From Williamsia maris (lineage in GTDB: Bacteria > Actinomycetota > Actinomycetes > Mycobacteriales > Mycobacteriaceae), in assembly GCF_024171815.1 (NCBI RefSeq), contig NZ_JAMTCJ010000004.1, forward strand, positions 496,001 to 560,000: 64,000 nt of DNA, given 5' to 3'. The notes under the pieces were generated by a model that saw only the letters and a program-made list of their open reading frames with translations, searched no databases and was not told where the DNA came from. The position numbers and the translations under genes are program-made. Below are positions 47,352 to 56,547 of the stretch, one piece after another (the first letter of the stretch is position 1; each line of letters begins with the position of its first letter).

Positions 47352-50029
47352 CCGCCTGCCCCGGCTCGGGTGACGTCGGCGAGCTCGCGGATCCGGGCGA
47401 GCGCGGCGTCGATGCCTGCGGCGTCACTGCCCGAGCCCTGGGCCAGATCCGGCTTCCCGCCGCCCCGTCCCCCGACCAGTGGCGCGATCTCGGTGACGAC
47501 TGCCCCGGCGGCCACGCCGGAGTCGCGGGCCGCGTCGGTCACGGCGACGACGAACGGCACCTTGTCGCCGGCGACCGAGAACAGGGCGACCACGGCCGAT
47601 TCGGCCGCGACACGACCGCGCAGATCGGTGGCCAGTGCGCGCAGATCGCCCGCCGCCAGGCCGTCGGGGAGACGCGCGGCGACCACGAGGACCGAGCCGA
47701 TCCGCTGCGCGTCGTCGATCAGCGACGCCGCCGACGCCCGCGCCGACTCGGCTCGCATCCGCTCGATCTGCTTCTCGGCGTCGCGGAGTCGCTCGACGAT
47801 GTTCGCGACGCGGTCGGGCACCTGATCGCTGGGCACCTTCAGCGACGACGAGAGCGCCCCGAGCAGCGCCCGCTCCTTGGCGAGGTACCGGTAGGAGTCG
47901 AGACCGACGTAGGCCTCCACGCGGCGGATGCCCGATCCGACCGACGACTCACCGAGCAGCGTGACCGGCCCTACCTGCGCCGACGAACCGACATGCGTTC
48001 CGCCGCACAGTTCCATCGAGAACGGTCCGCCGATCTCGACCACGCGCACCACGTCGCCGTAGTTCTCGCCGAACAACGCCATCGCACCCATCGCCCTGGC
48101 CTCGTCGAGACCGGTCTCGAAGGTGTGGACGGGGAAATCGGATTCGACCGCGGTGTTCGCGATCTCCTCGATCTCGTCGCGTTGGGAATCGGTGACCGGG
48201 CCCTGGGCGCGGAAGTCGAAACGCAGATAGCCGGGTCGGTTGAGCGAACCCGCCTGTGTCGCATCGGATCCGAGGACCTGACGCAGCGCGGCACCGACGA
48301 GGTGGGTGCCGGAGTGTCCCTGGGTGGCACCGCGTCGCCACTGCGAGTCGACCTGTGCGATCACGTCGTCACCGACGGTGATCTCGCCGGACTCGATCGT
48401 GACGGCGTGGCTCCACACGGATTTGGCGATCTTCTGCACATCGGTGACCCGTGCACGCATGCCCGAGCTGGTGGTGATGGCCCCGAGATCGGCGGTCTGT
48501 CCACCCGACTCGGCGTAGAGCGGGCTGCGGTCGAGGATTATCTCGACGTCGCGTCCGGCGCCCGCCACCGGCAGGCTCACCCCGCCGTCGACGATCCCCA
48601 GAACCCGTGCCTCGGAGACCAGTTCGTCGAAACCGGTGAACTCGGTGGGTCCGCGATCGAGGAACTCCCGGTACACCGAGAGATCGGCGTGCGACTTCTT
48701 GTTGGCGTTCGCGTCGGCCTTGGCGCGCTTGCGCTGCTCGGCCATGAGATCGGCGAATCCCTGCTCGTCGACCGACAGCCCGGCCTCGGCGGCCATCTCG
48801 AGTGTCAGGTCGATCGGGAACCCGTAGGTGTCGTGCAGAGCGAAGGCGTCGCGGCCGGAGATCTGGGTGCGCCCGGCACCCGCGGTCGACGCGGCCGCGT
48901 CGTCGAACAGCTTCGATCCGGCCGAGAGGGTGGCGAGGAAGGCGTCCTCCTCGCGGACGGCGACCGTCCGGATCCGTGCGGCGTCGGAGGTCAGCACCGG
49001 GTAGGACTGCGCCATGGTCGCGAGCACGGTGTCGACGAACTCGCCCATGGTGGCCTCGGAGGCACCGAGCAGACGGGCCGAACGCACGATGCGGCGGAGC
49101 AGTCGCCGCAGCACGTAGCCCCGGCCGTCGTTCCCCGGCAGCACCCCGTCGGAGATGAGCATGACCGCGGTCCGGGTGTGGTCGGCGATGACGCGGAAAC
49201 GCACGTCGTCGGCGGCCGACGAGCCGTAGGCGCGGCCGGTCAGCCGGGCGGCGACGTCGATGACCGGCTTGAGCAGATCGGTCTCGTAGACGTTGTCGAC
49301 GTCCTGCAGGATGCAGGCGACGCGCTCGATGCCCATGCCGGTGTCGATGTTCTGACGCGGCAGCGGGCCCAGGATCTCGTAGTTGTCCTTGCCGATGCCC
49401 GGCCCACGCTGGTTCTGCATGAAGACGAGATTCCAGATCTCGATGTAGCGGTCCTCGTCGGCCTCGGGTCCGCCCTCGACGCCGTAGTCGGGTCCGCGGT
49501 CGTAGAAGATCTCCGAGCAGGGGCCGCAGGGCCCGGGGACCCCCATCGACCAGTAGTTGTCGGCCATCCCGCGGCGTTGGATCCGCTCGGCGGGGACACC
49601 GATCTCGTCGCGCCAGATGGCCTCGGCCTCGTCGTCGTCGAGGTACACCGTGGGCCAGAGCCGGGTCGGGTCGATGCCGAACCCGCCGTCGTCGACCGAG
49701 CCGGTCAGCAGCGACCACGCGAAGCCGATGGCCTCGCGTTTGAAGTAGTCGCCGAAGGAGAAGTTGCCCGCCATCTGGAAGAAGGTGTTGTGGCGGGTGG
49801 TGATGCCGACCTCCTCGATGTCGAGTGTGCGCACGCACTTCTGGATGCTGGTGGCGCGCTCGGACGGCGGCGTCTGCTCGCCGAGGAAGTACGGCTTGAA
49901 CGGGACCATGCCCGCGTTGACGAACAGCAGGTTCGGATCGTCGAGGATCAGCGACGCGCTGGGGATCTCGGTGTGACCGGCACGAATGAAGTGATCGAGG
50001 AATCGCTTCCTGATCTCATGGGTCTGCAC
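47348..50029 (-). CDS. alaS: Alanyl-tRNA synthetase
   Basis: Charges tRNA-Ala and edits mischarged Ser/Gly. The 893 residues contain the class II catalytic core ([29 protein letters not shown]), the editing domain zinc motifs [12 protein letters not shown] and [13 protein letters not shown], and a C-terminal DHHA1/C-Ala domain. GTG start with GAGGAC upstream. It heads alaS-ruvX-mltG-aroE. Confidence 0.99.
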   Translation of the reverse strand: MQTHEIRKRFLDHFIRAGHTEIPSASLILDDPNLLFVNAGMVPFKPYFLGEQTPPSERATSIQKCVRTLDIEEVGITTRHNTFFQMAGNFSFGDYFKREAIGFAWSLLTGSVDDGGFGIDPTRLWPTVYLDDDEAEAIWRDEIGVPAERIQRRGMADNYWSMGVPGPCGPCSEIFYDRGPDYGVEGGPEADEDRYIEIWNLVFMQNQRGPGIGKDNYEILGPLPRQNIDTGMGIERVACILQDVDNVYETDLLKPVIDVAARLTGRAYGSSAADDVRFRVIADHTRTAVMLISDGVLPGNDGRGYVLRRLLRRIVRSARLLGASEATMGEFVDTVLATMAQSYPVLTSDAARIRTVAVREEDAFLATLSAGSKLFDDAAASTAGAGRTQISGRDAFALHDTYGFPIDLTLEMAAEAGLSVDEQGFADLMAEQRKRAKADANANKKSHADLSVYREFLDRGPTEFTGFDELVSEARVLGIVDGGVSLPVAGAGRDVEIILDRSPLYAESGGQTADLGAITTSSGMRARVTDVQKIAKSVWSHAVTIESGEITVGDDVIAQVDSQWRRGATQGHSGTHLVGAALRQVLGSDATQAGSLNRPGYLRFDFRAQGPVTDSQRDEIEEIANTAVESDFPVHTFETGLDEARAMGAMALFGENYGDVVRVVEIGGPFSMELCGGTHVGSSAQVGPVTLLGESSVGSGIRRVEAYVGLDSYRYLAKERALLGALSSSLKVPSDQVPDRVANIVERLRDAEKQIERMRAESARASAASLIDDAQRIGSVLVVAARLPDGLAAGDLRALATDLRGRVAAESAVVALFSVAGDKVPFVVAVTDAARDSGVAAGAVVTEIAPLVGGRGGGKPDLAQGSGSDAAGIDAALARIRELADVTRAGAGG

Positions 50030-50162
50030 CTGGTGTCCTCACGCCGATTCGCGGCCACCGTCGTCGGACAGCGCCCTGGTCTGCCTCGTCGCGACACACG
50101 CACCAGGGGGTGCGCCTGGGCGGGTCGGGGCGAGTCCACCCTACCGGGTGGGTCCGATGGGT

Positions 50163-50182
50163 CCCCGAAGGCGACGCCGGGG
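50163..50182 (-). terminator. Hairpin after rarA
   Basis: CCCC and GGGG with an inner GGC-GAC-GCC stem lie directly after the rarA stop on the minus strand. A second hairpin (CCACCC, loop TACC, GGGTGG) lies at 50136-50151 and overlaps a possible alaS -10 box TAGGGT (50138-50143, minus). The remaining 50030-50130 leader shows no T-box that I can recognise. Confidence 0.4.
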
Positions 50183-50186
50183 GCGA

Positions 50187-51587
50187 TCAGCGTCGGGCGG
50201 TGGCCCTGCGGACGATGGAGCGCAGCCTCCCGAGACGGGCCGAGATCTCGCGCTCGTGGCCGTGGTCGGTCGGTTCGTAGTAGTCGGTCCCGACCAGCTC
50301 GTCGGGCGGGTACTGCTGGGTGACGACTCCGTCGGGGTCGTCGTGTGGATACCGGTACCCCTGGGCGTTGCCCAGGGCGGCCGCGCCCGGGTAGTGCCCG
50401 TCGCGCAGGTGGGGCGGGACCGCTCCGGCCTTGCCCGCGGCCACATCGGCCATCGCCGCACCGATCGCGGAGACCACCGCTCCCGACTTGGGCGCGCTCG
50501 CGAGGTGGATGGTGGCCTGGGTGAGCGCGAGTCTGGCCTCGGGCATCCCGACGAGAGCGACCACCTGCGCCGCGGCGACGGCGACGCCGATCGCGGTCGG
50601 GTCGGCCATGCCGACGTCCTCGCTGGCGTGGATCATCAGTCGCCGCGCGATGAACCGGGGGTCCTCCCCCGCGCTGATCATCCGCGCCAGGTAGTGCACC
50701 GCGGCGTCCACGTCGGACCCGCGGATGGATTTGATGAACGCACTGATGACGTCGTAGTGCTGGTCCCCGTCGCGGTCGTAGCGGACCGCGGCGCGGTTCA
50801 CCGCTGATTCGACGTCGGCCAGACCGATGGTCGGGATCGAGGTCCCCGCGTCGCCGTCGCGGCCCAGTGCGGCACCGGCTGCCACCTCGAGCGCGGTCAG
50901 GCCGCGCCGGGCGTCGCCGCCGGACAGCGCGACGATGTGGTCGAGCGCATCCTCGGCGATCTCCACCGACCCCGCCAGTCCCCGCTCGTCGATCACCGCT
51001 CGGGTGAGCACCTCGCGGATGTCGTCATCGGACAGCGGCTGCAACTGCAACACCAGCGACCGCGACAGCAGCGGCGACACCACCGAGAACGACGGGTTCT
51101 CGGTCGTCGCGGCGACCAGCAGCACGATGCGGTTCTCCACGGCGTCGAGCAACGCGTCCTGCTGTGTCTTGGAGAAGCGGTGCACCTCGTCGATGAACAA
51201 CACGGTCTGTCGGCCGTCGATGAGGGCGCGTCGGGCGACCTCGATGACCGACCGCACCTCCTTGACACCCGACGACAACGCCGAGAGCGCCTCGAACCGA
51301 CCACCGGTGGCGGTCGAGATCAGCGACGCCATCGTCGTCTTGCCGGTGCCGGGCGGGCCGTAGAGCATCACCGACGCCGCCCCGGACCCCTCGATGAGTC
51401 GGCGCAACGGTGAACCCGCCGCGAGCAGGTGCTGCTGGCCGACGATCTCGTCGAGACCGCGGGGACGCATGCGGACGGCGAGGGGCCCGGACGTGGCCGA
51501 CCGCGTCTGCGAATCGGCGAACGACCCCGATGTGGGGGGTGGGGCCGGCGGATCGAACAGCCCGTCCCCGCCGGGCGCGAAGGTCAC
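50187..51587 (-). CDS. rarA: Replication-associated recombination protein RarA/MgsA
   Basis: AAA+ ATPase of the clamp-loader clade acting at stalled forks. The 466 residues include [16 protein letters not shown], Walker [14 protein letters not shown], Walker [18 protein letters not shown], sensor 1 [14 protein letters not shown], and the C-terminal tetramerisation region ([18 protein letters not shown]). GTG start overlaps the upstream phosphotransferase stop (GTGA). About 40 variable residues precede the AAA+ core. Confidence 0.96.
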   Translation of the reverse strand: MTFAPGGDGLFDPPAPPPTSGSFADSQTRSATSGPLAVRMRPRGLDEIVGQQHLLAAGSPLRRLIEGSGAASVMLYGPPGTGKTTMASLISTATGGRFEALSALSSGVKEVRSVIEVARRALIDGRQTVLFIDEVHRFSKTQQDALLDAVENRIVLLVAATTENPSFSVVSPLLSRSLVLQLQPLSDDDIREVLTRAVIDERGLAGSVEIAEDALDHIVALSGGDARRGLTALEVAAGAALGRDGDAGTSIPTIGLADVESAVNRAAVRYDRDGDQHYDVISAFIKSIRGSDVDAAVHYLARMISAGEDPRFIARRLMIHASEDVGMADPTAIGVAVAAAQVVALVGMPEARLALTQATIHLASAPKSGAVVSAIGAAMADVAAGKAGAVPPHLRDGHYPGAAALGNAQGYRYPHDDPDGVVTQQYPPDELVGTDYYEPTDHGHEREISARLGRLRSIVRRATARR

Positions 51588-52717
51588 CGCAGCCAGGCCG
51601 CGTCCAGCGCCGATGCCGCGGCGACACCGAACTCCGCGATGTCGGTCAGTCCGGCACGCTCGGCCGCGGCGGCGAGGTCGGTCCACCGGCCGACGACGAT
51701 CGTGGGGTCGGTGGTGTGCAGAGCCAGGCCGTGCGACTGCGCGTCGACCTCGAGGTCGACCGGCAACATCCACACGGTGCTCATCCACACCCACAGGGCA
51801 CGGGCGGTGAGCACCTTGCGGTGGAGTTCGCCGTCGTGCCCGAGGGCGGGCCAGATGGCCTGGATCTCCGAGCGCCATCCGTCGACGAGCGCGGTCTCCA
51901 GATCGGTGCGACGGTCGGTCCACCGCCGGGCGAGGTCGGGGGTGAAGGTGACGATCGCGTAGGCGATGTCGAGGGAGGCGTCGCGGAACCCGCCCCACTC
52001 GTAGTCCATGAACTGCACGCCCTCGTCGTTGATGAGGATGTTGGGCGGTCCGACGTCGGACGGGCTGAACGCGCGATGGTCGCCCTCGGCGAACAACGCC
52101 TCCCCGCGACGCAGCAGGGCGAGGAACTCGTCGTGTGCGGGCAGACCGAGGTGACGGGTCATCACCTCGGGTGCGAGGTCGACCGCCATGCGCGCCTGCG
52201 CGGGCAGCACCTCGACCGAGCCACCTCCGGGGCCGTGCCGCAGCAGGGCGTCGAAGTCGTTCTCGCCGCCGACGGTGGCCGCGTGCATCCGGCCCAACGC
52301 CTGCCCCCACGCGCTGATCGCGTGACTGGGATCGGCCCAGTCGGAGCTGCCGAGCAGATCGCTCATCGAGCGACCGTGGCCGAGGTCGCTGAGCACGATG
52401 AGCCGGGCGGTGTTGTCGAAGGCGATGAGCTGCGGGCCGGGGCGGGAGTGCATCGGCAGCGCGTTGGCGTACTTGTACGACGCCAGCTCGCGAGCGAACG
52501 CGTCGGCGGGTTCGTCGGTGGGGACCACCTTGATGACCAGACTCCGGTCCATCGACAGGGGGTTCTGGGCGACCCGCGCGCGGACGACGTCGGTGCGACC
52601 GCTGCCGCCCAACTCCACCGGGTCGGCCAGGGTCACCCGGGCGCCCGCGCGAGCGGACAGAACCTGCTCGGCGGCCCGGACCGCACCCGACATGCGGTTC
52701 TCGGCGATGACAGTCAT
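51584..52717 (-). CDS. Phosphotransferase-family (APH/choline-kinase-like) protein
   Basis: A 377-residue protein with the aminoglycoside-phosphotransferase kinase fold: [15 protein letters not shown] (nucleotide-binding Lys region) near residue 70, the Brenner-like catalytic loop [12 protein letters not shown] near 230 and [17 protein letters not shown] (metal-binding Asp) just after. The usual His of HGD is replaced in this loop while Asp and Asn remain. Substrate is unknown. The ATG follows TAGGTT by 8 nt and the stop overlaps rarA by 4 nt. Not evidence of antibiotic resistance. Confidence 0.8.
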   Translation of the reverse strand: MTVIAENRMSGAVRAAEQVLSARAGARVTLADPVELGGSGRTDVVRARVAQNPLSMDRSLVIKVVPTDEPADAFARELASYKYANALPMHSRPGPQLIAFDNTARLIVLSDLGHGRSMSDLLGSSDWADPSHAISAWGQALGRMHAATVGGENDFDALLRHGPGGGSVEVLPAQARMAVDLAPEVMTRHLGLPAHDEFLALLRRGEALFAEGDHRAFSPSDVGPPNILINDEGVQFMDYEWGGFRDASLDIAYAIVTFTPDLARRWTDRRTDLETALVDGWRSEIQAIWPALGHDGELHRKVLTARALWVWMSTVWMLPVDLEVDAQSHGLALHTTDPTIVVGRWTDLAAAAERAGLTDIAEFGVAAASALDAAWLR

Positions 52718-52725
52718 TACGTGTA

Positions 52726-52731
52726 AACCTA
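52726..52731 (-). promoter_or_regulatory. -10 box of the phosphotransferase-rarA unit
   Basis: TAGGTT on the minus strand, 8 nt before the ATG, giving a leader of 0 to 2 nt if transcription begins 7 nt after the box. No ribosome-binding site is visible. The rest of the 52718-52882 gap holds no gene. Confidence 0.4.
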
Positions 52732-52882
52732 CCCAACGCCACCCACAGGTGGCACGTGTCACGCCCGGCCCGATCGCAATGCGAGTCGACCTCAGGCGGC
52801 GTCCCGAGGGACATTCACGCAGGTCATGCGGCCGGCAGCCTGTTGCGCCGGTCGGCGGGTCCCTGCGATGAACTGCGACGGT

Positions 52883-53848
52883 TCACGAGCCCGTTGACGA
52901 CTCGTTCGACGTGGTCGGCACTTCTTGCGACACGGTCGGCAGTTCCTGCGGCGCCACGTCGACGGAGACGGTGATCTTGCTCTTGGTCGATTCGGTGTAG
53001 ATGACTCCACGCAGCGGCGGTACATCATCATAGTCACGTCCCCACGCCAATGTGACGTGCCTCTCGTCGACCAGCTTGTCGTTGGTCGGATCGAACGGCA
53101 GCCAGCGACCGCCCGGGAGCCACACCGCGGCCCATGCGTGCGACGCATCGGCCCCGATCACGCGCTCGCGGCCGGGCGGAGGCTCGGTCGCGAGATATCC
53201 CGACACGTACCGCGCCGCGAGCCCCTGGGACCGCAGACACGCGATCGCGACACGCGCGAAGTCCTGACAGACACCCTCACGCCGCGACATCACGGTGTCG
53301 ACCTTGGTGCTGATCGCGGTCGAGCCGGAGCGGTAGGTGAAATCGGTGTGAATGCGTGTGGTCAGGTCGACGACGGCGTCGAGCAGGGCGACACCGGGTC
53401 GGAAGACGGTCGCGGCGTACTCGCGGACGGCCTCGGTGATCTCCGGCGGGTACAGGTCGAGCACGTACTCGACCTCGCGGGCGTCGGCCGGTCTCGACGG
53501 ACGGGCGTCCTCCCAGGGTGCGGTCGCCGCGGCCGAGGAGATAAGACCGGGATCGAGAGGATCGACGTCGACGAGCGACGTCCCGGTCACCTCGAGACGG
53601 TGATGGGGCGTGCGGACGTGGAAGTAGGTGTCGGTGTTGCCGAAGATGTCGGTGCCGGTGGACCGGTCGGCCGGTTCCGGGTCGACGCCGATCGCGGCCT
53701 CCAGGACCCGTTGTCCCGGTACGTCTCTGGGCATGAGGAAGCAGCGACCGAACGACGCGCTGACGACGTCGTCGTAGTCGTAGGTGGTCCGATGGGTGAC
53801 GCGGTAGCGACGCGTGGTGGCGACGTCGGTCCCGGTGCGGCCGGTCAC
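52883..53848 (-). CDS. Transglutaminase-family protein of the ATP-grasp cassette
   Basis: A 321-residue protein (compare Rv2569c) with an N-terminal bacterial transglutaminase beta-sandwich (RYRVTHRTTYDYDD, about 6-90) and a C-terminal transglutaminase/protease core. The catalytic triad is intact by position: Cys194 in GVCQDFAR, His237 in ASHAWAAVW and Asp253 in FDPTND. There is no signal peptide or membrane helix, so it is cytoplasmic. The Ser/Thr/Glu-rich C-terminal tail is variable. GTG start overlaps the stop of the ATP-grasp gene (GTGA). Whether it ligates or hydrolyses isopeptide bonds is not known. Confidence 0.9.
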   Translation of the reverse strand: MTGRTGTDVATTRRYRVTHRTTYDYDDVVSASFGRCFLMPRDVPGQRVLEAAIGVDPEPADRSTGTDIFGNTDTYFHVRTPHHRLEVTGTSLVDVDPLDPGLISSAAATAPWEDARPSRPADAREVEYVLDLYPPEITEAVREYAATVFRPGVALLDAVVDLTTRIHTDFTYRSGSTAISTKVDTVMSRREGVCQDFARVAIACLRSQGLAARYVSGYLATEPPPGRERVIGADASHAWAAVWLPGGRWLPFDPTNDKLVDERHVTLAWGRDYDDVPPLRGVIYTESTKSKITVSVDVAPQELPTVSQEVPTTSNESSTGS

Positions 53849-56547
53849 CGGCTGCCACCGCCCCACAGCGGCTGGATGTCGCGCGGCGGCGCGAAACGCG
53901 TCCGGCCGAGTACGTCGGAGATCTCGCGGGCACCGGTGGCCAGGGTGGTCATCAGCTCGGCGAGTTCGTCGCGGCGGTCGGTGTCGCCGACGGTGGTCAG
54001 ATCGGTGGGATCGACGCGGCGCAGTTCGGCGATCATCTCCTCGACCACGCGTTCGGCGGCCGCGGAACGGATCTCGTCGGGCATGGCCGACAGGTCCGAC
54101 CGCAGACGCGCGAGCTGATAGATCATCGACCGCGGGTTGGTCTCGTCGAACATGGCCAGCATGATCACCGGACGCAGCCGGTGCAGTCCGCGGTTCCGAC
54201 GGCGATAGATGACCGCGGACTCGTTGGCCACGAGATAGGCCTCGATGAGTCCCTGCTCGACGTCGAGGTCGTGGCGCTCGACGAGGACGGCACGGGTCAG
54301 GTCGGCGAGCATGACGGCCCGCTCGATCCGGCGACCGACGTCCATGAACAGCCAGGCCGGGTCGTGCACCATCGACTCGGCCTGCAGGCCGGCCAGTGCG
54401 AGCAGGCCGTGCAGGATCGACTCGTGTGCCCTGGCGAGTTCGTCGACGTCGACGGTGTCGACGGCCGCGCTCGTCCCGGCCTGTCCCCCGGTGAGCGGGG
54501 TGGATTCGGCGACGGTGTGGGCGAGGTCGGCGAACGCGCGCTCGATGGTGCCCAGCACCATCCACGTGCTCGTCGACATCTGATCGCGCACCGCGCGCGC
54601 CGAGGCGACGAGACGGTCGACCGAGTGGGCGACGGTCCCGGGCACCGACCGCGACATCGTCAGCCGACCGATCGCGGCCAGCGCGACCGCCGCGCCGTTG
54701 TCCGTGGTCGCGGCGTCGGGCACGACACCCACGTGGACGGTCGTCGCCGTGGTCGTGGCGATGCCCGCGAGGAACAACGGCAGCGACCCGGTGCCCGACA
54801 TCCACAGTCGGTCGCGATCCTGGTAGCGCTCGCGGGCGACCTTGACCATCCGCACGGTCAGTTCGGCGCGCTCGCCGTGGCGGCCGAGCCAGAACAGGTC
54901 CGCCAGCACTCGCGGTGACGCGGCGGAACGGTCGGACGCGGTGACCGCGGGCGACACGGACGACGACACCGACTCGGCCACGCGGGTGGTGTCGCCGACG
55001 GCCTCGGTGTTCGCGACCCAGACGTCCTTCGCGGCGATCGCGCCCATCGCGGCGCCCTCGGCGCCGGTGGCGAGCACCTGTCCCATGCCGCCGGGCATCA
55101 CGGCGTAGGCCGACCCCTGGGCGACGGCGAACGTGCGGATCCCGACCGGTGCGGCCCGCAACCGGGCGGCCGCACCTGCGTGGGCGGGCGTCATCGACGG
55201 GGCGACGGAGAACTGTCCGGGGCGTCGGCCGACCCACTGCCACGGGTCGCTCTCGACGCGACGACGCAACGTCTCGAGGTCGGCCTGCGCGAGCGCGGCG
55301 CCGATGAACTGCTCACCGGTGCGGAAGTTGTCGAGTACCAGGCCTGCCAGGTCGGCCATGATCTTGGTGTGCTCGGAACCGGCACCACCCCAGTAGGTCT
55401 CGACCGTCGGCAGCGCCAACTCCTCGTCGATCAGGGCGGGTGCGAGCCGCTCGACGACGGTGTGCAGCGCCGGGTTCTCGATGACCCCGCTGCCCAGTGT
55501 GTTGACCACGGTGACCGCGCCGCGGGCGACGGCCTCCACCAGGCCGGCCACCCCGAGGCGGGAGTCCGACCGCAGATCGAGCGGGTCGCAGAACGTCGCG
55601 TCGACGCGCCGCAGGATGACGTCGACGCGTTTGAAACTGCCCAGCGACCGCATGTACACCGCGCCGTCGCGGACGAGCAGGTCGGCGGATTCGACGAGCG
55701 GGAAGCCGAGGACCGAGGCGAGGTAGGCCTGGTCGAACGCGGTCTCCGACAGGCTGCCCGGACTCAGGACCACCACCGTCGGGTCGTCCGCGCCGGGGGG
55801 TGCGTAGTCGAACAGGGCCAGCCGAAGGGTGCCCGCGAACGTCGTCATGGGGCGCGGTCCGACCGCACCGAACAGTGCGGACGCCGCGCGCGAGGTCAGG
55901 CGTCGGTCGGCGATCGCGTACCCGATGCCCGACGGCGCCTGGGTGTAGTCGCCCCAGAGGGCGAAACCACCGTCGGCGGTGCGGCCGATGTCGGCGGCGT
56001 GACAGAACAGCGCGTGCGGTCCGGCGATGCCCAGCCGGCCCGCCTTGCGGACGTATCCGGGATGGCCGTAGACCATCTCCGCCGGGACGAGACCCTCGGT
56101 GATCGTGCGTCGTTCGCCGTAGAGGTCGACGAGCAGGGCGTCGAGCAACAGGCACCGCTGCGCGATCCCGGCCTCCACCGCAGCCCAGGCGTCGCCGTCG
56201 ACCACCAGCGGGACGCTGTCGAGCTCCCAGAGGCGGGTGGTGTCGGTGACCTCGGCAGCACCGCTCGCGACGCGGTCGCCGGTGAGGTTGTAGGTGATGC
56301 CCTCGTCGGCCACCATCGTCCGCAGGCGCATGGCCGTGCGGGCCATCCCGACGGTCCCGGCGCGGGCGTACCCGGCCACCAGATCGGCCCACTGGGGACG
56401 GATCGCGCCGTCGGCGTCGATCATCTCGTCGTAGGGCGGCGAGCCCGCCTCCGGACCGTCGATGTCGAAGAGCGCGAACCGATCCGACCGATAGCGGTCC
56501 ACCACCGCAGACGGCGTCTCCGCAGGTGTGGGGGAAGGCGACGTCAC
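53845..56547 (-). CDS. Circularly permuted ATP-grasp / alpha-E fusion protein
   Basis: A 900-residue protein (compare Rv2567). Residues about 30-520 match the circularly permuted type 2 ATP-grasp family, with VVLSPGSLSETAFDQAYLA, RSLGSFKRVDVILRR and GVAGLVEAVARGAVTVVNTL; residues about 545-890 match the alpha-E helical domain, starting at LADLFWLGRHGERAE and including FDETNPRSMIYQLARLR. These domains are often separate genes in other bacteria and are fused here. ATP-grasp enzymes activate a carboxylate and join it to an amine; alpha-E has no known activity. It overlaps both neighbours by GTGA, so the three proteins are made in step. Confidence 0.92.
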   Translation of the reverse strand: MTSPSPTPAETPSAVVDRYRSDRFALFDIDGPEAGSPPYDEMIDADGAIRPQWADLVAGYARAGTVGMARTAMRLRTMVADEGITYNLTGDRVASGAAEVTDTTRLWELDSVPLVVDGDAWAAVEAGIAQRCLLLDALLVDLYGERRTITEGLVPAEMVYGHPGYVRKAGRLGIAGPHALFCHAADIGRTADGGFALWGDYTQAPSGIGYAIADRRLTSRAASALFGAVGPRPMTTFAGTLRLALFDYAPPGADDPTVVVLSPGSLSETAFDQAYLASVLGFPLVESADLLVRDGAVYMRSLGSFKRVDVILRRVDATFCDPLDLRSDSRLGVAGLVEAVARGAVTVVNTLGSGVIENPALHTVVERLAPALIDEELALPTVETYWGGAGSEHTKIMADLAGLVLDNFRTGEQFIGAALAQADLETLRRRVESDPWQWVGRRPGQFSVAPSMTPAHAGAAARLRAAPVGIRTFAVAQGSAYAVMPGGMGQVLATGAEGAAMGAIAAKDVWVANTEAVGDTTRVAESVSSSVSPAVTASDRSAASPRVLADLFWLGRHGERAELTVRMVKVARERYQDRDRLWMSGTGSLPLFLAGIATTTATTVHVGVVPDAATTDNGAAVALAAIGRLTMSRSVPGTVAHSVDRLVASARAVRDQMSTSTWMVLGTIERAFADLAHTVAESTPLTGGQAGTSAAVDTVDVDELARAHESILHGLLALAGLQAESMVHDPAWLFMDVGRRIERAVMLADLTRAVLVERHDLDVEQGLIEAYLVANESAVIYRRRNRGLHRLRPVIMLAMFDETNPRSMIYQLARLRSDLSAMPDEIRSAAAERVVEEMIAELRRVDPTDLTTVGDTDRRDELAELMTTLATGAREISDVLGRTRFAPPRDIQPLWGGGSR

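Noticed and set aside
50030-50186. T-box leader upstream of alaS
   Set aside because: No T-box sequence or specifier-loop structure is visible, and actinobacterial T-boxes are mainly associated with ileS.
47993-50323. 776-codon plus-strand open frame opposite alaS
   Set aside because: Antisense shadow of alaS with no recognisable motif and no ribosome-binding site.
51584-52717. Aminoglycoside resistance gene
   Set aside because: The protein has the phosphotransferase fold but an atypical catalytic loop, sits in a conserved housekeeping setting and overlaps rarA; nothing indicates antibiotic modification.
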